From Rotaria sordida (Eukaryota; Rotifera; Eurotatoria; Philodinida; Philodinidae): a stretch of 64,000 nt of DNA. Of this stretch, positions 10,938 to 25,000 are shown piece after piece (within the stretch, counting starts at the first letter, position 1; each line of letters begins with the position of its first letter). The stretch lies in NCBI GenBank assembly GCA_905250125.1, contig CAJNOL010001050.1, positions 1 to 64,000 of the forward strand, read 5' to 3'. Both the position numbers and the translations under genes were made by a program. The notes beneath the pieces were generated by a model. That model did no database searches, was not told the origin of the DNA, and worked only from the letters and a program-made list of their open reading frames with translations.

Positions 10938-13345
10938 ATGCGCCTTAAACGTTTTCTTCTACGGTATTATCCACCAGGTACAATAGGTTTTCTGTTTTTT
11001 AAATATTAATCTATGAATTAATTATTAGGAATTATTCTCGAATATGAACAAAGTAATGTATTAAAAACAAAATCAATTGATTTACTTGATCTTAAAGCTG
11101 AGTAAGAAACAAAGATCAGAACGACTTTAACTATATTGAAAAAAAAATTTCGTTTTTATTTTGTTTTATTTTTCAGTACTGATGTCAATAGTGTTGTTGA
11201 GGAAATTGTGAGAAGAGAACCATTAATTACAGCAACAAAAGTTGATAAAGTTAAAGAATTAATTGAAAGTAAGAATATATGAGTTCTTCTTATTTTTTTT
11301 TTTGTTTTTTGTTATTGAATTTTATTATTCTTTGTATTATTTTTTTTTTGTATTAAGGATTACAAGAAAAAATTTCTCATCAAGAGGATAGACGTTTTTA
11401 TTTATTTAAAGTTCTTCGTGCTCATATACTTCCATTAACATATGTAGCATTTAATAAATCTGGTTCATTGTATGATTATTTATTTTAAATTTTTTTTCGT
11501 AAATTAATTTCTTTTTTTTCTTTATATTATCATTTAGATTTATTACCGGTTCATATGATCGTACATGTAAAGTATGGGATACAGCATCAGGTGAAGAATT
11601 ACATACACTTGAAGGACACAAAAATGTTGTTTATGCTATAGCATTTAATAATCCATACGGGTTTGTTTCGTTTTTTTTTTTAATGATTATTTATTAACAT
11701 TTTAAAGATTATAGTAAAAGAATTTTTGTATACGGATAATAGAAGAAAAAAAAAGAGGGAAAGAGAAGTTATTGTAGGTTTGATAGAGGGATTATATGAA
11801 ATTGTCAGATAGGATGGACAATAGTTTAGTTTTTCAATTGAGATGAGAAAAATTAAAAAGAAAAACAAATGTATATTTGTAATTTACAACGAATAAAATT
11901 TTGATTTTTTATGTATTTAAAATTTGCTCTACATCTACAGAGTGGGTATTTTCCCACAATAAATTAATTATGAGAGAGATTTATATTAGAATGTAAATCT
12001 TTCTTCTTAACAATCAAATGAACTTATCAGTATGAAAATGCATTGAGAGAATATAGTGTATACTTTTTGATTATATCTTATAATTTAATTATTCGTTCTG
12101 AAGAATATATTCTTATTTTAGAGATAAAATAGCAACTGGTTCATTTGATAAAACAGCTTGTATTTGGAGTACAGAACGTGGTACAAGTTATCATACACTT
12201 CGCGGTCATACTGGTGAAATAGTAAATAAAAATAATTTATTTTGTTTTTATCAAATAATATTTATTTTCATTACAAAATTAGGTATGTCTTGCATTTAAT
12301 CCTCAAAGTACTGTTTTAGTAACTGGTAGTATGGATCATACAGCTAAATTATGGGATATTGTCTCTGGTACAGAAATAGCTAATTTACATGTATGTTATT
12401 TATAGAGAAGTCTTTTTTATTTGAATATTGTATTTAATTTAGGGTCATACAGGTGAAATAATATCAGTTAGTTTTAATACAAGAGGTGATCAAGTAATAA
12501 CAGCTTCATTTGATCGTACTGTTGCTATATGGGATGTTCGTACTGGAAAGTAAGAAAACTAAAAAAAATATATTCATTTTGTATTTTTTTTTCTTCGCTT
12601 ATATTTCTAGTAAAATTCATACATTAATTAGTCATACAGCTGAAGTAAGCAGTGCACAATTTAATTGGGATTGTAGTCGAATAGTGACTGGTAGTATGGA
12701 TAAAACATGTAAATTATGGGATGCATTATCTGGTAACAAATAAAAAAAAAAACAACATAGATCCATCTCCATTTTTATTTTATCATTGATTTATAGGCGA
12801 ATGTCTTGCAACACTAAGAGGACATGAAGATGAAGTACTTGATGTTATATTTGATTCTACTGGTCAATATATAGCAACAGCATCAGCTGATAAAACTGGA
12901 CGTGTCTATGATGCACTCAGTCAATTATGTATAGCTACATTAACAGGACATCAAGCTGAAATATCTAAAGTAAAGTTTTTATAAGGGACGAAAAAAAGAA
13001 AAGATTTTTGTTTTTGTTTTGAATTTTTCTTAGATTGTTTTTAATTCACAAGGCAATCGTTTAATTACAGCGAGTATGTTTTGCATAATGAGAAAAAAAT
13101 AAAATAAAAATTTTTATATGTTAAGGTGCGGATAAAACAGCTCGAGTTTGGGATCCACTAACAGGTGAATGTAAACAAATACTTGAAGGACATACAGATG
13201 AAATATTTAGTTGTGCTTTTAATTATGAAGGAAATACAATTATTACAGGTTTGAATACATATGAAAAAAAAATATTTTATTCTATTTATTTATTTATTTA
13301 TTTTCAATAGGCAGTAAAGATAATACATGTCGAATTTGGAGATGA
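10938..13345 (+). CDS. DAW1: Dynein assembly factor with WD repeats 1 (DAW1/WDR69)
   Basis: More than ten short exons join in frame to a protein of about 415 residues, the length of human DAW1 (415). The start [14 protein letters not shown] and the end [11 protein letters not shown] match the DAW1 termini as I know them ([14 protein letters not shown] and [11 protein letters not shown]). Between them are eight WD40 repeats with clear GH..WD signatures, for example [20 protein letters not shown] and [21 protein letters not shown]1 acts in the cytoplasm, where it helps preassemble and load outer dynein arms before transport into motile cilia. That fits an animal with ciliated feeding and locomotion. 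A second ciliary WD40 protein, CFAP52, lies at 52122-55645. The largest intron lies in the region 11660-12120 and holds no recognised element. Very firm identification. Confidence 0.93.
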
Positions 13346-13545
13346 ACACAAATATCTTTAAAACATCTTTAATTTTTTTTTGTTTAGCGTGATTCATTTA
13401 TTCTTTTGTTTTTTCTTTTGTTTCCGCAATATCTCTTGGTGTATTATGGAAAAAGAACATAATATTGTATAATCATTATTCACGAATATTATATCTCCAC
13501 ATATATGGTTTGTAGATTTAATTTAAACACAACAAAAAAAAACCA

Positions 13546-16500
13546 ATGTCTCGAGTTTGTCGTAATCCACCAGCATCAACTACTCGACGACCACCTGCTA
13601 CAAGACCGACACAACAATCGATTCCTTCTACATCACCAACTAATCAAACCATAACTCGTGGTGCTCGAACATCAATTCGTGGTCCTCGAACATCAATTCG
13701 TGGTCGAGCTTTACATACTCAACGACCACAACAAGAAAGAAATGATTATGATCCATATAATGAAAATGATGGAACAAAACAAGAACAACATACCGTTCAT
13801 GTTGGGTTTGTTGACTAGATATTTCACTTTCTTTTTATTCAACAGAAACAAAAAAGCAATAAACTTACGAAGGAACCTCTTCAGATCTTCCCTCCTGATT
13901 TTAATGATCTTTTTGCCTATAGATCCTAAGCTATCGAATTTTTAATATGCCTATTTTCTAGCGATGCCAAATTTTCGGAATATTCGTATTTATGAATCTT
14001 GACTTTGTGCATATACAGAACTCAACTAGACTAGCTTTCATAAAAAATTCAGAAGTTTTGAGTAAAGTCTCTTAAAGATTTAGATCCTTTTCCATAGATA
14101 GTTTATATAACATAGATTTTTTTTAATGGGCCTTATTCTAGTTGACTTCTCTATGTTCACAAAGTCAAAATTCGAAAATACAGGTTTTTTGAAAAGTTGG
14201 GATCGTCTAGGAAATAGACATATTAAAAATTCGTTAGCTTAGTCAAATTTTAATAGGAACTCAAATCATTTTGGCAGTGTTTTATCTAGATTCTCTCTTC
14301 CAGAAGGGTACCGCTTCCCCTCCCCGGTCTTCACATTGGATAAAACACCACATTTTAGAATTTTTATTAGAACACTAGATAGTATCTATAGACAGAAAAA
14401 TCAGAAGAAGACACATAATAAGGTTCCCTTGTTAGTGTATGTTGAACTTTGTTATAAGATCTGATTTACTTTTGCAATATAAGATATTTTCTTATTAGTG
14501 AAGGTTATCATATGTTTACACCATCGACAACAAAACGTGAACAGATGAGAAGACAAGCTGAAAATGAACAACGTCAATATGAAGCACATGTTGAACGAAC
14601 ACGTCTTCATGACCTTCACGAAGTACATCGTTTAGGTAAGATAGATTTCTTTTGGAATAAAAAAAATTTTTTTTTCTCCTTAACAGGTGGCGATGGATTA
14701 GGTCAAGATGAAGTTCGTCGACGACAAGCAGAAAAATATCGACGAGAAAAATTTGAAAGATTAGTAAGCAAATTGTTGTACTTTTTTTATTTTTGATTTT
14801 GTTAATATATTTATCCTAGGAAAAAAGCCATCAAAATCAGTTTGAAAAAAAACAACAAGAAGAAAATGAAATCGAAGCTAAAAAACAAGCAGCACGTCAA
14901 CAGGTAAAAGCTCGTTAATATCAAATAAATATTGATATTTCGTGATAAGAACTATGATAAAACAATAAATAAATAATGCATTCATTTGAAATACAAGGTC
15001 TCGGTAAAGTACTCGTGCTCGAGATCGTAGATATGAATTCTTTATATCACAAATATTAACGAAGCCGACTAGTCAAACGCAGCTCAAAAAAAAACAATAA
15101 CACTAATACGCTAAGAAACAAAAGTTGATGTATCTACAAAGAAAATATCTCCTCCTTAATTTAAAAATGTGTGTCTGCTTATTTTTCTTAAATGTAATGA
15201 GTTTTATTGTAGTGTTTTTTTTACTTGAAGCTCAGTAATAAAAATAGTAATAAGGATCTTTGGACTGATAACGTTTACAAAATTTCGATTTGAGTATTGA
15301 TATATGATATCTTTTAGGCTAATAACTATATTTTCTCCAGTAAACTTTCGGGAGGCTCACCATTGGATACTCCAACTAGTACACGAATGCGATTTTGTTA
15401 GTAGTCATACTCGAGAAAGTCTGTATTTACTCAACTTTGTGAAATATATTGTTTGTCGAACTTCGAAGAACTATCGAAATTTATCTATTCGATTTCTCTT
15501 TTGATGGATACAATATGTTCGAACTTTATCAAATTGAAGCTATAGTCTTCATTCTTATTCCTTGTAACTGCTGCGCTGAAATTTATATGAAAACTTTTTA
15601 GAAAGTTCTGGAATCGATTGAAACGATATAATACAGACAAACAAAAGGATCTTGCCAGATTTAGTGACCTGTCTTGAACGAGAATACCATATATGTAGTT
15701 TGGTAGAGCAATTTCTAGCGCATCAAATGTTATATAAGAAAACAAGTTTTTATCCCATTTGGTGTTCCGAGGATTCATATGCTGGTTATAATTCTTGAAA
15801 AACATATATGATACTCATCGATATTGTAGTTCCTAAGATGTTCTAAGATAAACTTAACTCAATACGGCTGTAAGTACTCGTCAATTTTCTATAACGTTTT
15901 CATCATTGCTTTTTCCATACCTAAAAATAGCCCGTTTAGGTTATTTCTTGACCATATGATATTCTAGTGTGCTCAACTCTGTGCTATAGAACAGGTGAGT
16001 AGTAATATGAAACCTTCTAAAAAATTGCACACTATCGAGTTCTTTTTGTTTGACATATAATATCTTTTGGCACTGTCGGAAGTCATTGTCAACTTGCAAG
16101 ATTGTTCCGTAGAATAGACTGTTTTCCTATATGATGAAATCGGTATATCGATAATATTTAAACAATACTTACCGTTTCTATTAAAAACTATGTATAAATA
16201 ATCAACATAACATCCTTGATGAATTAATATAAATAACTCTTTTATAAACGGAAAAACATTTTTTGGCCTCTAAATTCCTGGAGAGAAGTACGGATATAGG
16301 ATTGCTGGCAGAAGGTCTGTTATTTTTATTATTTATTTTTGCTTGAAATTCTACAAGAATGTATAAATAGCTCATGATAATTTTAAAAAGAAAATTTTTT
16401 ATATCTTTGTACCCCCTAGATGAGTATGAAGGTCAAAAAATGTTTCTCCATTTATAAAGGAGTTATTTATATCAATTCATTAGGGCTGCTGTGATTATTA

Positions 16501-17497
16501 TTGATACTTAGAAATTTTTAATAGAAACGCTGAGTATTATTAAAATGTCGTATTTTTGAGAAAGTTTCACATTGCTATTCACTTGTTCTGTAGCACAGAG
16601 TTAAGCAAACTGGAATATCATATATTCAAGAAATAACCTAAACGGACTATTTTTCGTTATGGAGAAAGCAATGATGAAAACATTCTAGAAAATTGACGTA
16701 CACTTGTAACTGTATCGAATTGAGTTTATCTTAGGAACTACAATGTCAATGAGTATCATATATATTTCTCAAGAGTTATAATCCGTATATCGATCCTGAT
16801 AACATCAAAATTTGATAACAAACTTGATTTCTTATATACCATCTGACGCACTGGAAATTGCTGTAGAAAATCACATATACGGTATTCTGATCCAAGATAG
16901 ATCACCAAATTCGGTAAAAATCCTCTTTTGTGTTTTTTGTAGAAAATTCTAAGGTTCTTAGTGTATTATGTAATTATTTTTTATTTTTTTAGTCTATGGA
17001 AAATGAAAAACAAAATCGAGTTACTCAACTTCATTCAATGAAACCGTAATAACATTAATTTATCTATTATTATCGTTCGATAATTTGTATTTAGAACAGT
17101 GAATCAAAATGATCAAGGAGCTACTGGATGGACAACTGAAGCTCGTGAAGCTGATCGACAAGAGTAAAAATTTAATAAAAATATTTTTTATTTAATTATT
17201 TACTTATATTTCATTTTCTATAGAACAATGGATCGTTTTTTAAATCGATTCACTCGTCAATATAATGATATGAATATATCTTCGGATGAAAATGAAACAA
17301 AAATTCGTATGTTACATTTCATATTTTCTTTTTCTCAAATATTTTCATTAATATTTACAGATAATGATAAATCAAAATCAGAAAAACTCTCAATACTTCG
17401 TGAAATGCTTCCTCAAATTGATGATCAAACTCTTGAAAATTATTTAGAAATTTACAATGATAATATTGATGCGATTGTTTCTGACCTTGCTAGCTAA
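13546..17497 (+). CDS. EPSTI1-like coiled-coil protein with C-terminal CUE-like domain
   Basis: Eight exons, including 13546-13805, 14499-14635, 14687-14763, 14820-14903, 16993-17045 and 17095-17163, join in frame to about 300 residues. The N-terminus is Pro/Thr/Arg-rich with a short duplication (ARTSIRGPRTSIRG). A highly charged helical region follows. It carries HRLGGDGLGQDEVRRRQ, which resembles the conserved RRLGG...E.EVR.KQ stretch of vertebrate EPSTI1, then REKFERLEKSHQNQFEKKQQ. The last 40 residues (LREMLPQIDDQTLENYLE..NDNIDAIVSDL) look like a CUE ubiquitin-binding domain, which vertebrate EPSTI1 does not have as far as I recall. The function is unknown; ubiquitin binding is inference. 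Introns 1 and 4 are long (about 690 and 2,090 bases), each occupied by a large inverted repeat. Confidence 0.6.
13869..14434. mobile_element. Foldback/MITE-like element C in EPSTI1-like intron 1
   Basis: The ends are inverted: GAAGGAACCTCTTCAG on the left and, reverse-complemented, CAAGGGAACCTTATTATG on the right. Inner blocks also pair: TCGAATTTTTAATATGCCTA against ACGAATTTTTAATATGTCTA, and AATCTTGACTTTGTGCATA against AATTTTGACTTTGTGAACA. The right arm carries extra DNA of about 150 bases relative to the left. The terminal GGGAACC matches elements A and G, suggesting one family. Confidence 0.65.
15645..16925. mobile_element. Large foldback element D in EPSTI1-like intron 4
   Basis: This is the largest hairpin in the window. 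The left arm (about 15645-16265) and right arm (about 16430-16925) align in opposite orientation along nearly their whole length. Examples are CCCGTTTAGGTTATTTCTTG against TCCGTTTAGGTTATTTCTTG, and GAGAATACCATATATG against CAGAATACCGTATATG. Near the tip, ATAAATAACTCTTTTATAAA pairs with ATAAATAACTCCTTTATAAA. The left arm has about 120 extra bases. The loop is about 165 bases. No GGGAACC end is seen, so it may be a different family. Confidence 0.65.
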
Positions 17498-17609
17498 ATA
17501 TGATTTAATGCAATAGATTTGTAATTATTTTTTTTTTGTTTTGTTTTATTCTTATAATTGATTATCTGTTAACACAGAAATTATATTTAATAAAGCTAAA
17601 ATAAAAATT

Positions 17610-18269
17610 TTAATCAATTGACATAGCACCAGCAATAACACGTGAATAACCATGTTTACCATTAGCAAAATGATCAGAACCAATATGTTGACCTTTTGTT
17701 GCTTCATTAAAATGTTCTTTACGATTTTCATTAATAATCCTAAATGGATAATTAATTTTTTCAAAAGAATTTAATTGTCTAATAAAAAACAAAAAGAAAA
17801 AATAAATTGATATAATAGTATTTAAATAAAAAAAAATATTGTAATTTTACTTTTGTATCTGATAAATAGTCATTGGTTGAACAACAATACGTGCTTTTGA
17901 TGCAAACGATTCCTGTGCATGATTATAACATGTTCGTAAACGAAAATCTAGATCATTTTTTGGAGAATTAATTTCATTATAATAACAAGAATGACGATAA
18001 CTTGTATCTGTTGGTATTCGAGAGAGACGATGCCAAACTGATGTATTCATTAAGAGAGATTTCTTATTAAACTATAATATGAAATAGAAATATTTTTGTT
18101 TTAATAATTAAATATAGAAATATAATACTGAATTAAGATATTGTTGGTTAAAAGATTGATTTTGATAAGTATGATGATTATCGATTTGAGATCGATCGAA
18201 CATTTGATGATTACAGCAAATATTTATTGAATTAGGAATTTGTATGGGTGGTAGATTGATCTTATTCAT
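17610..18269 (-). CDS. Conserved-looking small protein, unrecognised
   Basis: Three exons (18129-18269, 17851-18071, 17610-17778) join in frame to 176 residues. The start was chosen as the first ATG (MNKINLPPIQIPNSINICC). The protein is hydrophilic, with no signal peptide or membrane helix, and rich in Tyr, Asn, His and Arg. It contains TSVWHRLSRIPTDTSYRHSC and RTCYNHAQESFASKARIVVQ, and ends HGYSRVIAGAMSID. The compact, Tyr/Arg-rich, loop-like composition recalls small ciliary microtubule inner proteins, but I cannot name a family. It converges on the EPSTI1-like gene, with only 112 bases between the stop codons. Coding status is supported by three consistent splice junctions. Confidence 0.6.
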
Positions 18270-19037
18270 AATGAAATAATAGTATATAGACTAAAATTGT
18301 TGCTGAGCAACAGTTATCTTATTTTGTATTTAAAATATACATAATGTATAATATTATCTGTTCATTTGAGAACATTAAAGATATTGTAGATTGATTAAAG
18401 TAGAAAAAAAAATTATTTGATTGTTTTTTAATCTAGTTTATCCAGATCAGTTCTTTTAGAATTTTAAATATTCTAAATCTAATTGGACTTGACCGTCTTA
18501 ATAATGATCAATACTATTTCTATTGTCGCATATTTGTTTTCCAAATAAATCACATAATATTAACATCAAATGCAAGACAAATATGATCTATGATTAGTTT
18601 TTTACTATTAGAAAACTCTATTGAATTTAATTTCGCTTTGTTTCAAAGAATATAATGTATATAGTGGCAACAAATTAATAAAATTACACTTTTTCAGGAC
18701 TATAGAAAAATGTTTTTGCAAAAGAAATATGAATTTTTGTACATGTTTTTATCAATTTATGTAAAATATCCTTAGATTTCGACAATTATTATCTCGCAAT
18801 TAACTAAGCAAATAACTAATCATTATTATTCAATTATTTTCCATATGATTCAAACCGAACAAAAAACGTCGGTATACCGGCAATCAGCCAATGATAGTTT
18901 GATACTTAAATGATTTCGGTATCTTCCGATCGCCATTCTACGGTTATATACCGGCGGTAGTGTACACAAACGTACAGCATGAATTGTTATGTCTTTTATT
19001 CATATATTGAAAAATACAAAAAACGAAAAGAGAAAAA
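18270..19037. other. Spacer with GGTATACCGG palindromes
   Basis: Carries the promoter of the small minus-strand gene and the 3' flank of the LRRD1-like gene. A short GC-richer patch at about 18865-18965 has a perfect CGGTATACCG palindrome and a second, inverted, similar motif (TATATACCGGCGG). No gene is recognised. Confidence 0.4.
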
Positions 19038-22000
19038 TTAAATTCGAATTTTTCGTGCAAGTAAATAAGCTCTATGGATTTTTTCTACAAGATTTTTATC
19101 ACCAATTAATTGTGCAAATTTATATAAAGCATCTGAATTAGCTAATGTACCACGTTTTTCTTTCCATATATTTAATAATATTTCAATTTTATTTTCACGT
19201 TTTAAATGAGAATAATTATTTCGAAAATGATTCATATCATTTTTCGATAATTTTAAACGTATTAATAAATTTTCAATATCATAACTTGTTAAATTTTCAA
19301 TAAAAATTTTTTGATAAATTTCAAAAAGTTTTTCTTCATATTTATCATTTATTTGTACATAAAGATTTGAAGTTGCTGAAATATATTTATCATCTAAAAA
19401 ATCATTTGGTGGTGCTAAACATAAAGGATTTTCATTTAAATTAAATATTTCCAATTGATAAATTATCGATGAAAATGATGTAAAATTATTTCCATTTAAT
19501 TTAATTATTTTAAAATTTTTTAATTGTTTTAAACGATTATTATCTATATTTGTAAGTAGATTATAACTCATATTTAAATATTCAAGTTTAGTTAAATTAT
19601 AAATCATATCTGGTATTTCATTAAATATATTATGAGATAAATCAAGTTTTTTAAGATTATATAAATGAATAAAATCATCAGGTAATTTATTAATATGAAT
19701 ACCATGTTCTTGAGAATAAATAAGTGATGTAAGTTGTTCAAGATAAACTAATGTATTAGGAAATTTTAAAAATTGATTATTAGATAAATCAATAGTTTGT
19801 AGATTTATCATATGAACAATATCATCAGGAATAGATTCGATTTTATTATCATTGATATATAATTCTAAAAGAGTTTCAGCTAAAATTATATAAAAGAAAA
19901 ATAGTATTCAGATTTAATGATAATGAAGTTAAGATTTTATTCTTCATAAAAATATCTCATCGATATGAATTGTGTAGGTTTTCGAATTAAAATTGATACA
20001 AAAAAAAAGTCATACTAATAAAAAATATTCAGCATCATCCTATGTTGTCTGACATCATTGAATGAGAAAAAACAATTGTTTAGTTTGCAAAGATTTTCAT
20101 TTTTTATCTACGTAGGTTTTAGTATTAAGCATAAATTTATATATTAGTCGATAGACTATTTTATTTTGAACAACCTTAGAATTTCAAAAACCTTTTATTG
20201 AAGTTGTCAAATATTTTACTATTCAAATTTTACAGTTGACAACATATACTCATATGTATAATGAAATTTCAAGTCTTCTAATAAGAATTTCATAGTTATT
20301 TTGCTATTCATTTAGTCCATCTTATTTGAGTATGAGAATGAACAGTCTAGATCAGAGAGTAATGGATGTTTCTCATAATTTCTCGAATAGCTTGAAATTA
20401 GTTGTTCAATCTTCAATTAAACCCCCTTGAATAGTTAAAATAATTTTTTTTACTAAATAATAAAAAAATAATTGACCTAATTATAAGAACGTTCAAAAAC
20501 AAATGTTTTTCAGCGTCTACTTTATCATACATTTGAATTCTTCAAAAATTATTTCGTTCTAATCGATGACAGGCAACAAACCGTCTTATATAATTAGTTT
20601 GCATAAGTTCAAATCAACATTATTGAAAAATCTATGGTCTTGAGCGATGAATGATGTGAAATAGTTTTCATTAGAGCTCATTGGGTCTGGATCTGAAAAT
20701 TTTGGACACGACGGATTCTAGTTTTCAGATTGCTACCATGTTCATTGTTTTATTCACAATTTATTGACAGAGATTATTGACTTCTTCATAAATCCGATTT
20801 AAGTTCATCAGATTACAATGTAATATATGAATTCGTACGTGTCATAAACAGATACAAAATTTAAATAAAAAGAAAAGAGCATAAACGGATGGTTCGGAAA
20901 TTCACTAACCAATTTGTCGGCTATTTTGAACTTCATACATATCTCTCCTTCTTTTAATGATTAAGATTTCTTTAGATACTACATAATGTAGTGCTATCAA
21001 ATAATCATTTCGAAAATTCCGCATCCATTTCCAATCATGCGATGTTTAAAAAATTCGTAATTTAGGTATTCAAAACAATTAGTAAAACAACTTAAGAAAA
21101 AAAATTCTTTTTGAACGTTGTAATAATGAAGTTACTTGTTCGTTTGATTAGACAAAATATTATTTTAAATACGTGGACAAATAAACATAGATGGTTTTGT
21201 AGGGAATTGAAAATCAAATCTTTAAAAAATTCAGCTATTTGAGAAATATTGAGCGAGTCATTTAGACTATCTGTTATATTCATCCAATTCATTAAACTCG
21301 ATTTAAAACACCGAAGATCTCGCTTCTTTTGTAAATTTTCGGTATAATTCTAATTTAGTCTTAGCTTTCTCTGAAGAATGAGACGATCGTGACACCGAGC
21401 ATGTCAACGAAATTCGCTTCTTTTCCAACTGAATTCTTTTATTTTTTTTTTCTGTTCTATATATTCTTCAAAGTGTCCCATATTTACTGGGTATATTTCA
21501 AGTATTAATATATAAGTATAAAAGCGGAAAAGCCGAAACATTTTCTCTGGAAAAACATCAAAATCTACACGTTATTTCACTGTTTTTTGTCAAAGAAGAT
21601 TCAGAGTTCCGTCTCGTTTCTCAATCACAGTACATCCGATCGACCTGAAACTTTCTTCTACTTATATTGACAAGTATTTAGGATGTCTACTTCATTTTCG
21701 TTCAAAATATGTTGTACTATTTTTATTCGAATAGAGTGAGATGAAAAGAAACTAAAACAAAGTAGGCATTCCATGCAGTGTCTAGTATCTACCAAATAAG
21801 TCTCTAACTTTATCAATGGTGCTGTGCCTGAAAAAGGAATGGAGAACATTTTTCGTTCTCGCTACTTCGATGGTAATTAGGTGTCTATGGCAACTATTAC
21901 TCTACTCATCAAGATCGATCTGTCCTGAAAGCTTCAAAATCTTTTGATAAATCGTTCTTCAAAAGTACCGAAACGGAGAGTATAGGTCTCGGTGTGAGGG

Positions 22001-25000
22001 GAAGGGTAGACTAGTCACTTTCACTTCTTACGCGGCAACTACGAAAATTTCAAGCTGTTATCGGAAAACTGTCTGACAAATTCTAGAAGGCAGCTTTTAG
22101 TCATTTTCTGCCAGACAGATGGCCTTTGATTGTCTGTCAAATTTTTGGCCCTTTCTACTTCTAAAAACTATCGAGAATTCTGAAGCAGAGAATAAGAAGT
22201 TACGGGTCCATATTTTTGCGAACCCGGATCTGAGCTCGGGTTTGGAAGGACCGACAGTTCCCTAGCGGACGGTCTCCTCCAAGATAATATCCAAGCTTAT
22301 TTTAACTTGTCATTGATCAAAATTTAATAGAAAAGAACACATTGTTTACGAATAAAAACAATTCTATTAGATAAATCTTTCATGTATCTAACTTCTAAAT
22401 ATGAAGAATTTCAATAAATTCTTACCAATATATTTTTGTTTATTATTGTTATTATTTGACATTTCATATAACCAAGATGGAAATTTAGTAAATTTATTTT
22501 TATTTAATTTTAAAATTTTTAAACATGTTAATAATTTAAAATCATGATCAAGTTCATATAAATAATTTGAACTTAAATCTAAATATGTTAATGCTTTTAA
22601 ACAAGTTAATTCATTTAAATTTGTATGTAAATTATTATTTGATAAATTTAAAATATTTATTGTTCGATAAAAAAATTTTTCAAATAAATTTTTTGTTGTT
22701 AAATATTGAAATTTTGAATCATGAATTATTAATTTATTTAATGAACGTAATTCTAAAATAATATCAGGAAATTTTTTTAATTGATTATATGATATATTTA
22801 ATGATTCTAAATATAAACATTGTATAAATTCATTTGGTATTTGTTTTATTTGATTATGATCTAAATCTAATTCAATAATATATTTTAAATAAATACAATC
22901 ATTTGAATTAAGTTCAATATTATTATATGATAAATATAAAATTTTTAAATTTAAATTTAAACATTCAGGAATATTATTTAAAGAATTATAACTTAAATCA
23001 AGTAAATGTAAAGATTTCATATTTGATAATAATGAATATATATTTGTAAAATGATTATATTGAAAATTTAATTCTTCTAAATAATCAAATTGTTTTATTG
23101 ATGATGATGATGATGATGATAAAAGAAAATTATTTTCAAGATTATTTTTTGATAAATTAAGTTTTTTTAATTTTGAAAATTGATAAAATATATCAAATGT
23201 TATATTATTCATTTGATTTAATTGTATATTTGAAAAAGAAAGATCTTCTAAATTAAAACAAGTATATAATAATATTGGAAATATTTTTAATGGATTTGAA
23301 TTTATTGAAAATAATTTTAAATTTAGAAAATTTTTTATTATATCAATTGATTGAAAAAAATTATTTGATAAATTTAATTTTTCTAATTGAATTAATCGAG
23401 TAAATGTATTTGGTAAATATTTTAAATAATTATAATCAAGTATTAATGTATTTAATTGTTCAAGATAACCAATATTAGATGGTAATTCTGTAAGATAATT
23501 ATGTGATAAATTAAGTGTATGAAGAAAACGAAGATAATGAATATTTGTTGGAAGATATTTAATATGATTGAAAGATAAATTGATATGTTCAAGAAATGGA
23601 TGAATTAATGGACGAGATATTTGTTTAGTTGACAAAGATGTTGATGACTAAAGAAAATAGATTTTCTTTTTTTAATTAGTTAGACTAGTAAAAAATCTTG
23701 TATATTTTTGTCAAATACGTTGAAGTATACAGTACAACTTTGGACCTAATCCTACTACCTCTACAGACTGTGATGAAAACCATCAAGACCGTAAACACAG
23801 AAAATTTTTATTTATTATTAGACGATATAGTCACTAAAATGACTTTTAAATATCTTCGAAACGGTTATCTCCTTTGAAAGTTTTCTAAATTGAATTTTTG
23901 TGCTTCGAGCTAGGTATAAATACTTGATTTTAAGAATTGAAAAAGGATTTGAATCTCATAGGCATTCTCTCTGTACAGTTTCAATAATTTTGCTGGATTT
24001 TTATCATAGGATGAAGCATTATAAGGAAAATTAAAGGAAGTGGTTCTGACCTGAAATTTGATCTCTAAGTGAGACACATGATATTAAGGTTATCATAAAA
24101 GTTTCAGTCAATATGATTATTTCGTTCTTCAGACATTCAATGTTCAAAAAAGTGGTTAGACTCCACAGACAATTAAAAAAATCGGATGGGTTTGAATATT
24201 AAATATTTTAAGAAAGAAGCAATCATTTTCACTGAGACTTTTAAGATATTCGTAGAATCGAGAGAATTATTAAGGAACAAACGTTAGGATCAAAACTTCT
24301 TTGTTGAATTTTCCTGTCAATACCCTTCCCGTGGTGAAAATCCAGCAAGATTATCATAAATTTTTAAAGAATTTTTATGGATCCGAATGAGTTCGAAAGC
24401 GGCGAATCACTTCGGATAATTCTCTCGTTAGAATTAAATCTTAATAGAATCTTCATAATTCGATCAGTCTGAATTCTTTTCAAAGAATTATTTCATTTTT
24501 ATCAAAATTCACTTCATCAGATCATATGAAACTAGTAACTGTTTATATAGTCTAACAAATTCTATTAAAAAACTTCTATTAAAAATTTTTTCTCTCATTT
24601 CTATTTGCATATGCAGCAATCATGTTCATAAATCATTTTAAGTTCATTGAAGAAATAACGAATTTTTTTAAAGACTTTTAATCGAATTGAAGAGTATTTC
24701 ACAGGAAGAATTGAACTATTACAACAATCATTTTTTCTTAGGTTTGTAACATTAAGAAAATCATTCAGTCTAACATATAATCCTTTAGATCTAGTAGCAT
24801 AGAAACAAAAATCATCGGAATTACTAAAGTAATATATGGTCATACAATGTGTCCAGACCAATAAGGGACGTATCCCATGGGTACTGTGATTAAACCTTAG
24901 TACCAACAACCATGGAATGGTTCTGAACAAGTCACTAACAGTTGTTCGTCTTGGATTACCCGTCCGATAGTATGCTGACTATGTTGTGACATACACCTGC

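Noticed and set aside
22567-22761. Plus-strand frame inside the LRRD1 exon
   Set aside because: It is the low-complexity antisense shadow of Leu/Asn-rich repeat coding sequence.
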